The notes: generated by a model not told the origin, from the letters alone. Counted from the first letter of the stretch, positions 8,949 to 18,109 are shown. The stretch is 64,000 nucleotides of DNA from Streptomyces mobaraensis (GCF_020099395.1 NZ_CP083590.1:1240001-1304000); one strand, 5' to 3'. Made by a program: numbers and translations.

Positions 8949-10514
8949 ATGTCCGGCACGTCTGAAGTCTGGCATGTGCACACATTCGACGAGAGTTTCG
9001 GCGGAAGCGGACGGGAACGGCCGCGCGTCCTGGTACTGGGGGCCGGGGTGGCCGGGCTCACCACCGCCTACGAGCTGGAACGCCGCGGCTTCCACGTCGA
9101 GGTGATCGAGGGCGACACCCGTATCGGCGGACGCGTTTTCACCCACCGCTTCGGCACCGGACCGGACGCGCCGGCGGTGGAGCTGGGCGCCATGCGCATT
9201 CCGGCGCACCACCGCCTCACCCTCGAATACATCGACCGGATGGGGCTCACGGGAAAACTGCGCCGGTTCACCACGCTCCTCTCCGAGGAGAACGCCTTCC
9301 TGCGCGTTCCCTCGGGTTTCGTCCGGGTCAGGGACGCCTCCGGGCCGCTGTGCGCGACCTTCCGCGCCGAGCTCGCGCTGCGCGGCGCCGACCGCCGGTA
9401 CGCCGCCCCGACCATCGCCTTCGGCGCCTGGCTGACCGCCGTCGTCGACGCCACCGCCCCGCCCGAGCTGCGCGCGGCGCTCCGCGACGACCTGCACCGC
9501 CAGCTCCTCGACCTCGTCGCCCGCCTCGACCCGGCCCCCCACCTGCGCGGCCCCGCCCGCGACCGGATCGACCTGCACTCCCTGTTCTCCGCCCACCCGG
9601 AGATCCGCACCGGGTGCAGCGGGCGACTCAACAGCTTCCTGGACGACATCCTCACCGAGACCAGCCCGGCACTGCTCCGCCTGCACGGCGGCATGGACCA
9701 GCTGCCGCGCCGGCTCGCCGGCCGGCTCAAGGGCCGCCTCTCCTGCGGGCGGCGGGTCGTCGGCATCGACGTCCGGGACGACGGCGTGCTCGTGCGCGTC
9801 CGCGCCGGGGCGCGCACCACGGTGGAGCACGCCGACTTCGTCGTCTGCACCCTGCCCTTCCCGGCGCTCCGGCGGCTCGACCTGCGCGGCGTCGACGACG
9901 ACAAGCGCGCCGTGCTGGAGGACGTCGTCTACTGCCCGGCGACCAAGGTGGCCCTCCACTGCCGGGAGCCCTTCTGGCGGGAGGAGGGCATCCGGGGCGG
10001 CGCGTCGTTCACCGGGGGGCTGATACGGCAGACCTACTACCCGGCGGTGGACGACGCCGAGGAGGACACGGCGGACGGCCCGGCCGCGGGCAACGGCGCG
10101 GCGCTGCTCGCCAGTTACACGATCGGCGACGAGGCGGAGCGGCTCGGCCGGCTGCCGGCCCGCCGGCGGCACCGGCTCGTCCTCGACGAGCTCGCCGCCG
10201 CCCACCCCCGGCTGCGGCGGCCCGGCATGGTGCTGGGCTCGGCGAGCGCCGTCTGGGGGCTGTCGCGGTGGAGCGGCGGCTGCGCGACCCGCTGGGGCAG
10301 GTCGGCGGCCGAGTGCGAGATGGAACGGCTGCGCGCGGCCCGGCCGGCCGGCCGGCTGTTCTTCGCGGGCGAGCACTGCTCGACGGCGCCCGCCTGGATC
10401 GAGGGCGCCATCGAGTCCGCGCTGCACGCCGTCCACCAGGTCGTCCACTACGCGCCGCCGGTGCGCGTCCTGGGCGTCAACGGCCGCCGGGGGCGCGCGG
10501 GGGCCCTGCGGTGA
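8949..10514 (+). CDS. FAD-dependent L-amino-acid oxidase, RebO/StaO/VioA-like
   Basis: Flavin amine oxidase of 521 residues. In the rebeccamycin, staurosporine and violacein pathways the homologues oxidise L-tryptophan (or its chloro form) to the indole-3-pyruvate imine. Seen here: the dinucleotide-binding motif VLVLGAGVAGLTTAYELERRG near residue 28, RIGGRVFT, ELGAMRIP, and the C-terminal FAD motif LFFAGEHCSTAPAWIEGAIESAL. A GGGGGGAACC site precedes the ATG. Its TGA overlaps the GTG of the RebD-like gene (GTGA), so the two are coupled as in known bisindole clusters. The amine substrate is inferred from the partner gene; another aromatic amino acid is possible. Confidence 0.88.
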   Translation: MSGTSEVWHVHTFDESFGGSGRERPRVLVLGAGVAGLTTAYELERRGFHVEVIEGDTRIGGRVFTHRFGTGPDAPAVELGAMRIPAHHRLTLEYIDRMGLTGKLRRFTTLLSEENAFLRVPSGFVRVRDASGPLCATFRAELALRGADRRYAAPTIAFGAWLTAVVDATAPPELRAALRDDLHRQLLDLVARLDPAPHLRGPARDRIDLHSLFSAHPEIRTGCSGRLNSFLDDILTETSPALLRLHGGMDQLPRRLAGRLKGRLSCGRRVVGIDVRDDGVLVRVRAGARTTVEHADFVVCTLPFPALRRLDLRGVDDDKRAVLEDVVYCPATKVALHCREPFWREEGIRGGASFTGGLIRQTYYPAVDDAEEDTADGPAAGNGAALLASYTIGDEAERLGRLPARRRHRLVLDELAAAHPRLRRPGMVLGSASAVWGLSRWSGGCATRWGRSAAECEMERLRAARPAGRLFFAGEHCSTAPAWIEGAIESALHAVHQVVHYAPPVRVLGVNGRRGRAGALR

Positions 10515-13500
10515 GCGTCTTCGACCTGCCCCGGCTGCACTTCGCCGGCGTCGCCACCACCCGGCTGCCCACCGGGCCGCGCAACGGCCTGGTGGACGTG
10601 ACGGGTCCGCGCGCCCTCGTCGACGACGGGCCGGAGCCCGTTCCGTTCCCCGCCGACCGGCCGGCCGGCGAGTACCACGCCTGGCTGCGCCGCCGCGGCC
10701 CCCGCTACGACCGGCGCGGACGCCCCTGCCCGGACGGCGAGTTCAGCGTGGCCACGGGCTGGAACCTCGACGGGAACGGGCATTTCCTCTTCGACGCGCG
10801 CGTCACCGCCGTCCAAGGCCCGGACAGGCGGACGGCCACCGACGACCCGCTCGTCGGGCGCGCCGTGGACGTCTGGGGCCACTACAACCCGTACCTGCGC
10901 ACCACCGTCAACCGGGCCCGCGTCTTCGACCTCGATCCCGCGTCGCGGTGGACGACGGCCCTGATGACCGGCCGGTTCGGCGTCGGCCGGCTGGGGCGCT
11001 CGCACGATGACGGCTATCTGTTCACCGGGGGCGTCACCGGTTTCCAGCCGCCCCGCTGGGTGCAGTTCGGGCGGATCCTGGACGTCGGCGAGCACCTCCT
11101 CGGCGAGCAGTTGCGGTACGCCGCCGTGCACCAGTTCGTGGTCGTCCGCGAGGAGGCGGAGTGGCTGCCCGGCGCGGTCCGCTCCCCCGTCGCGGAGGCG
11201 CTGCGGGCGGCGGTCGCGGACGGCGGTGCGGACGGCCTCGTCGTCCGGTTCGCCCTGGACGGCATGAGCTCCCCCGTCGTCCCCGACGCCCCCAGCCACT
11301 GGCGCGTCCGGGGCACGGTAGCCCCTTGGTACGCCGACGAATTGCGCACCTATCCGGCGGGGCGGCTGCTGGAGCCGGTCGCCGGGAGCCCGTTGCACCA
11401 TCTCTCGGTGCGGCTGACGGACGACCTGGTGGTCCTGGACATGATCACCGCGGTGCCGGTCACGCACCGGGCGGCGGAGGCGGGCCCAGGCCCCCTGCAC
11501 GCGCTCGGGCCGGCTCTAGACCTGGGCGATCTGGAGCTGCGGACGGCGTCGGGGGCGCTCGTCGCCCGGGTGCCCGCCGGCGCGTACCCCTCGGACGAGA
11601 CGTCGGGGCTCGTCACCGTGGCCCGGGCCGCCGGCGCTCCGGACGCGGCGGACGAGCGGCTGTTCCTGACCCGGACGGGGCCCGGCGGGCGGCGGCGGAC
11701 GCTGCTGGCCGAGCGGGAGGCCGTCGTGCAGTCGGACGACGCGCTCGTGGTCCTCCACCACCGCGACCGCGCGCGCGGCGCCGACCACGCCGTCCGGGTG
11801 CGCCTGCGCTCGTTCGTCCGCGGGCGCCCGGCGCCCGTGGAGGTGCGCGTACGTCAGTACTACAACCCGCGTGCGCTGCCAGCCGACCGCGTGGCGGGCA
11901 CGCCGGGGGCGCGCTGCGCGGATGCTGTGGTGCTGGGGTTGCGGGCGGGGCGGGGCGAGGGGGCGGGCGCGGAACCGGGCGGGGAATCGGATGCCGGTCC
12001 GGGGGGCGGGTCGGGTGGCGCCCCGGGTGCCGGGTCAGGTGCCGGGCCCGGCAGAACGGACGGCAGCGCGGGCAGCGCGGGCAGCGCGGGCAGCGCGGGC
12101 AGCGCGGGCAGCGCGGGCAGCGCGGGCAGCGCGGGCAGCGCGGGCAGCGCGGGCAGCGCGCCGAACGACCCGGTGGGCGGAACGGACAGCGGACCGGACC
12201 GCCGGACCGGCAGAACGGTCGGCGCACCGAGCGCCGTACCGCACAGCCCCGTGGGCGGCGCGCCCCCGCCGGCCGGCCGAGCGCGCGGCGCGAGCCCCGC
12301 ACCGGCGTCCGCACCCGCACCTGCACCTGCACCCGCACCCGCACCCGCACCCGCACCCACGCCGTACGCCCCGGAGTGCACCCTCACCACCGACGCCCGA
12401 GGCCATGCCCACCTCCTCCTCCGCGGCGACCGCGCCGGCACCTGCCGCGTCCTGCTCTCGACCGGCCCCGCCGACGCCCCGGGCACCGACCCCCGCGCCC
12501 CCGGCTCCGCCTGGACCGCCTACGACGACGCGGACGCGCTCCGCTTCTGGGCGGGCGCCGGTTCGCTGGCCGTCCGCGTCCTGCCGGACGACTGGCACCT
12601 GGACGCGATCCCGCGCGAGGACGTGGACTTCGCCCTGCTCCACCGGGAGGTCTTCGCCTACTACGAGCAGGTCTCCACCTTCATGAAGTCCGAGGTCTTC
12701 AGCCTCGCCGACCGCTGCAAGGTCGAGACCTACGCCGAGCTCGCGTGGCAGATGTGCGACCCGCGCAACAAGGACCGCACGTACTACATGCCGCCCACCC
12801 GTGACCTCACCGACCCGAAGGCGCGGCTGCTCCTCGCCTACCTCCGCAACCAGCAGGCCAGGATCCGCCCGCCGCTCGCCGTCCCCGCGCCGCCGCCCGC
12901 GCCGCCGGCGATCACCACCCGGGGCCGGCTGTGGGCCGTCCTCAAGCAGGCGGCCACGCTCGAACTGGCGGTGATGCTCCAGTACTTGTACGCCGCGTTC
13001 TCCCTGCCCACGCACGGCGCGGGCCGCGTCCTCGTGCGGCGCGGGCTGTGGACCCCGCGCCAGTTGGAGCTCGTCTGCGGGCAGGGCGGGGCGACGCTCG
13101 ACGACGGTATCCGCGGCGCCCTGCTGACCGTCGCCCGCGAGGAGATGATCCACTTCCTGCTGGTCAACAACATCATCACGGCCATCGGCGAACCGTTCCA
13201 CGTTCCGGTGATCGACTTCGGCACGCTCAACGGCCGGCTCCCCGTCCCCCTGGACTTCGCCCTGGAAGGGCTGAGCATCGGCAGCGTCCAGCGGTACATC
13301 GCCGTCGAGCAGCCCGCCGGCCTCACGCCCGAACTGCGGCGGGAGGGCACCGGGACCGTCCCGCCCGTGCCGCGGGCCGCGTCCTGGGGGTCGATCAGCG
13401 AGCTGTACGCGGCCATCCGGGAGGGGCTGCGGCGCGTCCCGGACCTGTTCCTGGTGGAGAAGGGCCGCGGCGGCGGCGAACACCACCTCTTCCTCCGCGC

Positions 13501-14206
13501 GTCCGTCAACACCGCGCACCCGGACTACCAGCTGGAGGTCGACGACCTCGCGAGCGCGCTGTTCGCCGTCGACCTCATCACCGAGCAGGGCGAGGGCGGT
13601 TCCGGCGCCGCGCCCCCGCCGGAGACCTCGCACTTCGAGACGTTCCTGCGGATCGGCGAACTCCTCACCACCGAACGCACCCCCGGACCGCACGGCCGGC
13701 TGCTCCCCTGGGACCCCGCCTATCCCGTGCTGCGCAACCCCACCCTCGGCACCGGCGACGCGGCCAAGGATCCCGTCACCGACCCCGAGGCGCGGGCGGT
13801 CGCCCGGCTGTTCAACCAGGCGTACGAGCTGATGCTGCGGCTGATGGTCCAGCACTTCGGCGAGAGCGCCGACGGCAGCCTGCGCCGCTCCAAACTCATG
13901 AACGCCTCCATCGACGTGATGACGGGCATGATGCGCCCGCTGGCGGAACTGCTGGTCACCATGGACTCGGGCCGCCGCGGCCGGACGGCGGGGCCGACGT
14001 TCGAGCTGGAGGCCGCGCCCGAGCCCGTACCCCGTCCCGACGTCGCCCGCCGCGCCCTCGCCCTGCGCTTCGCCCACCTGGCCGCCGCGGCACGCGCCTG
14101 CCCCCGCATGCCGGAGCAGGTCGGCGACATGGCGGCGTTCTACGCCGACTTCTTCCGGGGCTTCCCAGGAGCGACGGATCCGAAGGGGAGGGATCGCGAA
14201 GGATGA
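10511..14206 (+). CDS. RebD/StaD/VioB-like imine-coupling enzyme (chromopyrrolic acid synthase family)
   Basis: Very large protein of 1231 residues; the starting MSVFDLPRLHFAGVATTRLPTGPRNG is characteristic of RebD/StaD. These enzymes couple two molecules of oxidised tryptophan into a bisindole (chromopyrrolic acid for RebD/StaD, the IPA imine dimer for VioB). The C-terminal third has a ferritin-like domain (LWAVLKQAATLELAVMLQYLYA, EEMIHFLLVNNIITAIGEPFH). RebD is about 1000 residues; the excess is mostly a linker at residues 480-620 with eleven GSA repeats and an alanine-proline run. Translationally coupled on both sides (GTGA, then ATGA). Confident family call; the exact product is open because the RebC partner is broken. 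Confidence 0.9.
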   Translation: MSVFDLPRLHFAGVATTRLPTGPRNGLVDVTGPRALVDDGPEPVPFPADRPAGEYHAWLRRRGPRYDRRGRPCPDGEFSVATGWNLDGNGHFLFDARVTAVQGPDRRTATDDPLVGRAVDVWGHYNPYLRTTVNRARVFDLDPASRWTTALMTGRFGVGRLGRSHDDGYLFTGGVTGFQPPRWVQFGRILDVGEHLLGEQLRYAAVHQFVVVREEAEWLPGAVRSPVAEALRAAVADGGADGLVVRFALDGMSSPVVPDAPSHWRVRGTVAPWYADELRTYPAGRLLEPVAGSPLHHLSVRLTDDLVVLDMITAVPVTHRAAEAGPGPLHALGPALDLGDLELRTASGALVARVPAGAYPSDETSGLVTVARAAGAPDAADERLFLTRTGPGGRRRTLLAEREAVVQSDDALVVLHHRDRARGADHAVRVRLRSFVRGRPAPVEVRVRQYYNPRALPADRVAGTPGARCADAVVLGLRAGRGEGAGAEPGGESDAGPGGGSGGAPGAGSGAGPGRTDGSAGSAGSAGSAGSAGSAGSAGSAGSAGSAGSAPNDPVGGTDSGPDRRTGRTVGAPSAVPHSPVGGAPPPAGRARGASPAPASAPAPAPAPAPAPAPAPTPYAPECTLTTDARGHAHLLLRGDRAGTCRVLLSTGPADAPGTDPRAPGSAWTAYDDADALRFWAGAGSLAVRVLPDDWHLDAIPREDVDFALLHREVFAYYEQVSTFMKSEVFSLADRCKVETYAELAWQMCDPRNKDRTYYMPPTRDLTDPKARLLLAYLRNQQARIRPPLAVPAPPPAPPAITTRGRLWAVLKQAATLELAVMLQYLYAAFSLPTHGAGRVLVRRGLWTPRQLELVCGQGGATLDDGIRGALLTVAREEMIHFLLVNNIITAIGEPFHVPVIDFGTLNGRLPVPLDFALEGLSIGSVQRYIAVEQPAGLTPELRREGTGTVPPVPRAASWGSISELYAAIREGLRRVPDLFLVEKGRGGGEHHLFLRASVNTAHPDYQLEVDDLASALFAVDLITEQGEGGSGAAPPPETSHFETFLRIGELLTTERTPGPHGRLLPWDPAYPVLRNPTLGTGDAAKDPVTDPEARAVARLFNQAYELMLRLMVQHFGESADGSLRRSKLMNASIDVMTGMMRPLAELLVTMDSGRRGRTAGPTFELEAAPEPVPRPDVARRALALRFAHLAAAARACPRMPEQVGDMAAFYADFFRGFPGATDPKGRDREG
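12062..12160 (+). repeat. 9-nt tandem repeat, eleven copies, encoding (GSA)n
   Basis: Eleven uninterrupted copies of GGCAGCGCG inside the RebD-like gene, giving residues about 518-550 as Gly-Ser-Ala repeats. The unit is a multiple of three, so the frame is kept. A second low-complexity run, codons for Ala-Pro, follows at about 12304-12360. Confidence 0.95.
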
Positions 14207-14568
14207 GCATCACACCCACCGACGGCGACGCGGACGAGGGCCGGGGCGCGCCTTTCGGCACCGACGTCCTGATCGTCGGAGCCGGCCCGGTCGGGCCGGC
14301 GCCGGCCCTGGATCTGGGACACCGGGGCGTCCGCTTCCTGCTCCTGGGCGCCTCCGACGGGCGGGTGGAGCACCCCAAGGTCGGTACGGTCGGGCCGCGT
14401 TCGATGGAGCTGTTCCGGCGCTGGGGCCTCGCGCACGCCATCCGGACGGCAGGCCGGCCCGGCGACCACCCGCTGGACGTGGCGTGGGTCACCCACCTGC
14501 CCCGCACCCAGAAGACCCCACCCGTATCCACCGGATCCACCGGACCCGCACCTCGGAGGCACCCATGA
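14203..14568 (+). pseudogene. RebC/StaC-like FAD monooxygenase, N-terminal remnant
   Basis: A 121-codon frame whose residues 20-95 read like the first 90 of the 530-residue RebC/StaC flavoprotein: DVLIVGAGPVG, HPKVGTVGPRSMELFRRWG, TAGRPGDHPLDVAWVT. After that it ends in an unrelated 25-residue proline/threonine tail. Two prolines (GPAPAL where GMALAL is usual) sit right after the FAD-binding glycines. The rest of the FAD domain, the GD motif and the C-terminal domain are absent. ATGA overlaps with both neighbours are intact, so the remnant may still be translated to couple the P450. It cannot work as a RebC; I read it as a gene with a large internal deletion. Confidence 0.85.
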
Positions 14569-15794
14569 CACCCCTCGGCCCCTTCCGCCTCTCCGATGTG
14601 CACATCCCCGATCCGTATCCGCTCTACGAGCGCTACCGCGAGGACGACCCCGTCCACCGGTCCGAGGAGGGCTGGTACCTCTTCCGGCACGCCGACGTCA
14701 CCGCCGTCCTGTCCGACCGCCGGTACGGGCGCGGCGGCCTGCCCGCGCCGCTGCCGGCCGGGTGCCCGCATCTGCGGCGGACGGCGTCCGACTGGATGGT
14801 GTTCATGGACCCGCCGCGGCACACCCGCGTCCGCGCGCTGGTCGCGAGGAGTTTCACGCCCCGCGTGGTCGAGCGGCTGCGCCCCCGCGTGGACGAGCTG
14901 GCGGGCCGGCTCGTCGCCGACCTGGCCGAGACGCTGGCCGAGGACGGGCGGGCCGATCTGGTGGACCGGTTCGCCGCGCCCTTCCCGATCCTGGTGATCA
15001 GCGAGCTGCTGGGGGTGCCGGCGGACGACCGGCCCTGGTTCCGGGCGCGCGCGGTCGGCCTCCAGCAGGCCACCAGCGCCCGCGCCGCCCGGCGGAGCGA
15101 CGCCTACCGGGTGGCGGACGCGGCGGCCCGCGAACTCGACGCGTACTTCCGCGCCGAGCTGTCCCGGCGCCGCGCCGCCGGGCCGACGGGACAAGGCGAC
15201 GAGGGGGACCTGATAGCGGCCATGCTGCGGGCGGCCGAGGAGGAGCCGCTGGGCGACGACGTCCTCGTCGGCACCTGCGTCCATCTGCTCACGGCCGGCC
15301 ACGAGACCACCACCAACCTCCTCTGCAAGGGCCTGCTCGCCCTACTCGACCACCCCTACCAGCTCGGACTGCTCGGCGAGCGGCCGGAGTTGCTGCCGGG
15401 GGCGGTGGAAGAGCTGGTCCGCTACGACGGCCCGGTGCAGCTCATCAGCCGCCGCGCGCACGAGGACGCCGAGATCGGCGGGCACCCCGTCCGGCGAGGC
15501 GACAAGGTGACCCTGGTCCTGGGCTCGGCCAACCGCGACCCCCGCCGCTTCCCGCACCCCGACCGGCTGGACATCCGCCGCGACGCCCGCCGCCACTGCG
15601 GCTTCGGGCTGGGCGCCCACTACTGCCTGGGCGCCCCGCTGGCGCGCGTGGAGGCGGAGACCGGTCTCCGCCGGCTGCTGACCGGACTGCCGGGGCTGCG
15701 GCTCGCGGTGGACGAGCCGGACGGCCCGGTGCGGTACGCGGACGACCTGGTGTTCCACGGGCCGTCGAGGATGGTGGTGCGCGGGGACCGCTGA
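14565..15794 (+). CDS. cytochrome P450, RebP/StaP-like candidate
   Basis: Bacterial class I P450 of 409 residues. Landmarks: HTRVRALVARSFTPR (C helix), LLTAGHETTTNLL (I helix oxygen-binding groove with the Thr), the ExxR in the K helix (AVEELVRYDG region gives the preceding acid), and the haem loop FGLGAHYCLGAPLAR with Cys354. Its position directly after RebO-, RebD- and RebC-like genes, in one coupled operon, makes the StaP/RebP role (aryl coupling and oxidative decarboxylation of chromopyrrolic acid) likely. A GGAGG ribosome site precedes the ATG, which overlaps the remnant's TGA. No ferredoxin gene is adjacent. Confidence 0.88.
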   Translation: MTPLGPFRLSDVHIPDPYPLYERYREDDPVHRSEEGWYLFRHADVTAVLSDRRYGRGGLPAPLPAGCPHLRRTASDWMVFMDPPRHTRVRALVARSFTPRVVERLRPRVDELAGRLVADLAETLAEDGRADLVDRFAAPFPILVISELLGVPADDRPWFRARAVGLQQATSARAARRSDAYRVADAAARELDAYFRAELSRRRAAGPTGQGDEGDLIAAMLRAAEEEPLGDDVLVGTCVHLLTAGHETTTNLLCKGLLALLDHPYQLGLLGERPELLPGAVEELVRYDGPVQLISRRAHEDAEIGGHPVRRGDKVTLVLGSANRDPRRFPHPDRLDIRRDARRHCGFGLGAHYCLGAPLARVEAETGLRRLLTGLPGLRLAVDEPDGPVRYADDLVFHGPSRMVVRGDR

Positions 15795-15916
15795 GGCACG
15801 TGTGCGAACGGACGCCACCGCTGAGGCACTTGCGTGAACCACCGTCACCGCTGAGGCACTCACACGTACCACGCCACCGCTGAGGCTCTTGGACGAACCA
15901 CGGTCACCGCGGATGC
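15788..15916. repeat. about 30-nt tandem repeat between convergent genes
   Basis: The core CCGCTGAGGC recurs at 15788, 15818, 15848 and 15877, with a degenerate copy at 15907 (period 29-30 nt). Each unit also contains a variant of CACTTGCGTGAACCACCGT. The first copy contains the P450 stop codon and the array fills the whole gap to the convergent hydroxylase gene. Confidence 0.85.
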
Positions 15917-15917
15917 C

Positions 15918-17462
15918 TCACACGAACCACCGGTCCAGATAGGCCGCCGCCGCGCGCCGGTCGCCGGCGGCCGCGCGGAGGCCCACGTACCCGTCGGGGC
16001 GGACGAGGAGGAGCGTCCCGGCGGGCACCGCACCGGCCGCGTCGGCCTCGGAGCGGACCCGGAACACCTCGACGTCCGCGCCGTACCGCTCCGGCAGCCC
16101 CGCGGGCTGCCCGCCGCTCCCGCCGCCCTCGAAGACCAGCAGCGTCCACCTCCGGTAGGAGAGCAGCTCGTGGAGGCGCCGCCGGCCGCCGCCGTGGACA
16201 CGGACGGGAAGGTCCGGCAGCCGGTCGCCGGCGCGCAGCGGCCCCCGGCCGCCGGTGTCGGCGGAGAGGGCGCTGGGCCGGTGGTGCCGGGTGAAGTCGC
16301 TCATCATCAGCCGCGTCCGCCGTTCGGCCCACCGGCTGCCGATGACCACCGGCGCGGCGAGGCTCAGGGCCGCGAACGTCAGGGGGCCGGGCGGGAGTTC
16401 CGTGACGTTGTGGCGCATGTCGCGCATCACGCCGGCGGCCGTGCGGCGCTGTTCGGCGGAGTACGTGTCGAGCAACTCCTCGCGGCAGCGCCCCCGGTGG
16501 ACGGCCGCGAGCTTCCAGCCCAGGTTGTGGGCCGCGCACAGCCCGATGTTGAGGCCGTGACCGCCGATGGGCGCCCACAGGTGGGCGCTGTCGCCGGCGA
16601 GCAGGGCGGCGCCGTGGCGGAGCCGCGTGGCGAGGCGGTCGTGGAAGCGGGCCCGGTTGATCCACGGCGGATCCGTCGGCACCAGCCGGACGTCGGGGTC
16701 GCCGGTGGCCCGGGCGACGAGCGTCCGCATCTCCTCGACGTCGGGCGGTTCCTCGCTGTGCGGCTCGGGGTCGTCGCGAAAGGCGAAAAACCGGTGGATT
16801 CCACCGGGCAGCGGGCTGGCGATGAGCGAGACGCCCCGCTGGACGAAGACCTGGGTGAGGTCGTGGTCCCGCGGAAAGCGCCAGTCGGGCTTGGCGTTGA
16901 TCTGCACGGCCTGGAGGCCGGCGCGGCGTTCGCCCTCGAAGGGAATGCCCAGGGTCTTGCGCACGATGCTGTGCGCCCCTTCGCACCCCACGATCCACCG
17001 GCACGCGACCGTACGCCCCCGCCCGTCCGGCCCCCGCAGATCGGCCTCGGCCCCGTCCGCCCCGACCCGCACCGCCACGGCCTCGGTGCCCCAACGGACA
17101 TCGTCCCCCAGAACCCGCAGCCGACCGCGGAGCAGCCGCTCGGTGGCGTCCTGCTCGATGTCGAGCGGACAGGGGAAGGCCGTCCCCGGTACGGCCATGT
17201 CGTACTCCCCGCGCAGCCGCCCCCGCACCCGGAACGCCGCGCGCCGCACCACCACCCCCGCCCCGACCAGGTCCTCGGCACACCCGAGGTCCCGCAGCGC
17301 CTCAAGGGCCCGCTGCCAGATGACACATGCCCGGGCCTCGTTCTTCGTGCTCGGTTCCTTCTCGACGACGAGCACGTCCAGCCCGTACTGCCGCAGCGCG
17401 ATCGCCAGGGCCAGCCCGGTGGGCCCGGCACCGACGACCACGACGTCCCGAACCTCCACCAC
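15918..17462 (-). CDS. FAD-dependent aromatic hydroxylase (group A flavoprotein monooxygenase)
   Basis: NAD(P)H-dependent FAD monooxygenase of about 514 residues of the type that hydroxylates aromatic polyketides. It has the N-terminal DVVVVGAGPTGLALAIALRQYG, CEGAHSIVRKTLGI in the place of the DGxxSxVR motif, and GDSAHLWAPIGGHGLNIG, followed by a thioredoxin-like C-terminal domain. I preferred the GTG at 17462 with GGGAGGG upstream; an ATG at 17501 would add 13 residues. It is not a replacement for the truncated RebC by sequence motifs I can see, but it is the nearest intact flavin hydroxylase and could serve either the bisindole or the polyketide pathway. Confidence 0.87.
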   Translation of the reverse strand: MVEVRDVVVVGAGPTGLALAIALRQYGLDVLVVEKEPSTKNEARACVIWQRALEALRDLGCAEDLVGAGVVVRRAAFRVRGRLRGEYDMAVPGTAFPCPLDIEQDATERLLRGRLRVLGDDVRWGTEAVAVRVGADGAEADLRGPDGRGRTVACRWIVGCEGAHSIVRKTLGIPFEGERRAGLQAVQINAKPDWRFPRDHDLTQVFVQRGVSLIASPLPGGIHRFFAFRDDPEPHSEEPPDVEEMRTLVARATGDPDVRLVPTDPPWINRARFHDRLATRLRHGAALLAGDSAHLWAPIGGHGLNIGLCAAHNLGWKLAAVHRGRCREELLDTYSAEQRRTAAGVMRDMRHNVTELPPGPLTFAALSLAAPVVIGSRWAERRTRLMMSDFTRHHRPSALSADTGGRGPLRAGDRLPDLPVRVHGGGRRRLHELLSYRRWTLLVFEGGGSGGQPAGLPERYGADVEVFRVRSEADAAGAVPAGTLLLVRPDGYVGLRAAAGDRRAAAAYLDRWFV

Positions 17463-17679
17463 GCAGCCCGCCCTCCCCGACGCCACCGCTTTGCCCCCCA
17501 TCGTGCGGGAGCCCCCACCCCGCCTTCAATGGCGCCTCTCTCCCGATTCTCCCGTTCCTCCCGAAAAATCCTCCCGGAACATCCGGAACCGTCCCCATCC
17601 GTCGGGGCGACGCGACAGCGCAAAGGCCCCGCCCGCCCTCCGCGGGAGGGCGAACGGGGCCTCGGTCGTCGGACGGCGG

Positions 17680-18006
17680 TCAGCCGCGCGGGGTGAGCTC
17701 CGCCATGGCCGACCAGCCCTCGGACGGGACCTCGACGTTGACGATCTCGGGCGTCTTGGCGATCAGGTCGGGCATCCAGGCCATCGCCTTCTTGAAGTGC
17801 TCCGAGTTCACGTGCACCTCGCCGGCCGCGCCGTCCTTGAACGCCTCGACCAGCACGAACTGGTTCGGGTCCTCGACGCTCCGCGACCACTCGAAGAACA
17901 GGTTGCCCGGCTCCCGCCGGGTGCTCTGGGTGAAGTCCTCGACGAGGCCGAGCCACTCGTCGCTGCGCTCCGGACGGATCGTGAACTTGACGACGATGAA
18001 GATCAT
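17680..18006 (-). CDS. putative quinol monooxygenase (ABM domain)
   Basis: Antibiotic-biosynthesis-monooxygenase (YgiN-type) protein of 108 residues, a small ferredoxin-like fold. MIFIVVKFTIRPERSDEWL, EPGNLFFEWSRS and FVLVEAFKDGAAGEVHVNSEHFKKA are the family landmarks. A GGAGCAG site precedes the ATG at 18006; an in-frame start eight codons upstream lacks one. Homologues of this exact type are widespread in streptomycetes outside clusters, so it may be housekeeping rather than a polyketide anthrone oxygenase. Confidence 0.85.
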   Translation of the reverse strand: MIFIVVKFTIRPERSDEWLGLVEDFTQSTRREPGNLFFEWSRSVEDPNQFVLVEAFKDGAAGEVHVNSEHFKKAMAWMPDLIAKTPEIVNVEVPSEGWSAMAELTPRG

Positions 18007-18109
18007 GGACTGCTCCTGCGTGTGCGGCATCGGATCAGGGCTTTCACCCCGGATGTCCGATTATGCCGCGCGGCCGTCGGGGGACGATCTTCGGGGGGTG
18101 CCCGGCGGT

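Noticed and set aside
11161..12804. 547-codon plus frame within the RebD-like gene
   Set aside because: It is a frameshifted copy of the same region, dominated by Arg/Pro/Gly and repeats, with no domain.
12035..14077. 680-codon minus-strand frame opposite the RebD-like gene
   Set aside because: Antisense shadow of a real gene; lacks a ribosome site and recognisable domains.
14203..14568. Reading this as a small functional flavoprotein
   Set aside because: It has only part of the FAD-binding domain; similarity to RebC stops abruptly and no catalytic region remains.
15788..15916. The repeats could be a CRISPR array
   Set aside because: The 29-30 nt period is occupied by the repeat itself with no unique spacers, and there are no cas genes.
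15918..17462. Calling the FAD hydroxylase the replacement for RebC
   Set aside because: Its sequence motifs look like a polyketide hydroxylase, not the HPKVxTIGPRSMELFRRWG pattern of RebC; kept as possibility only.
17680..18006. Naming the ABM protein as an anthrone oxygenase of the cluster
   Set aside because: The same type occurs widely as a lone gene in streptomycetes; no evidence links it to the polyketide.
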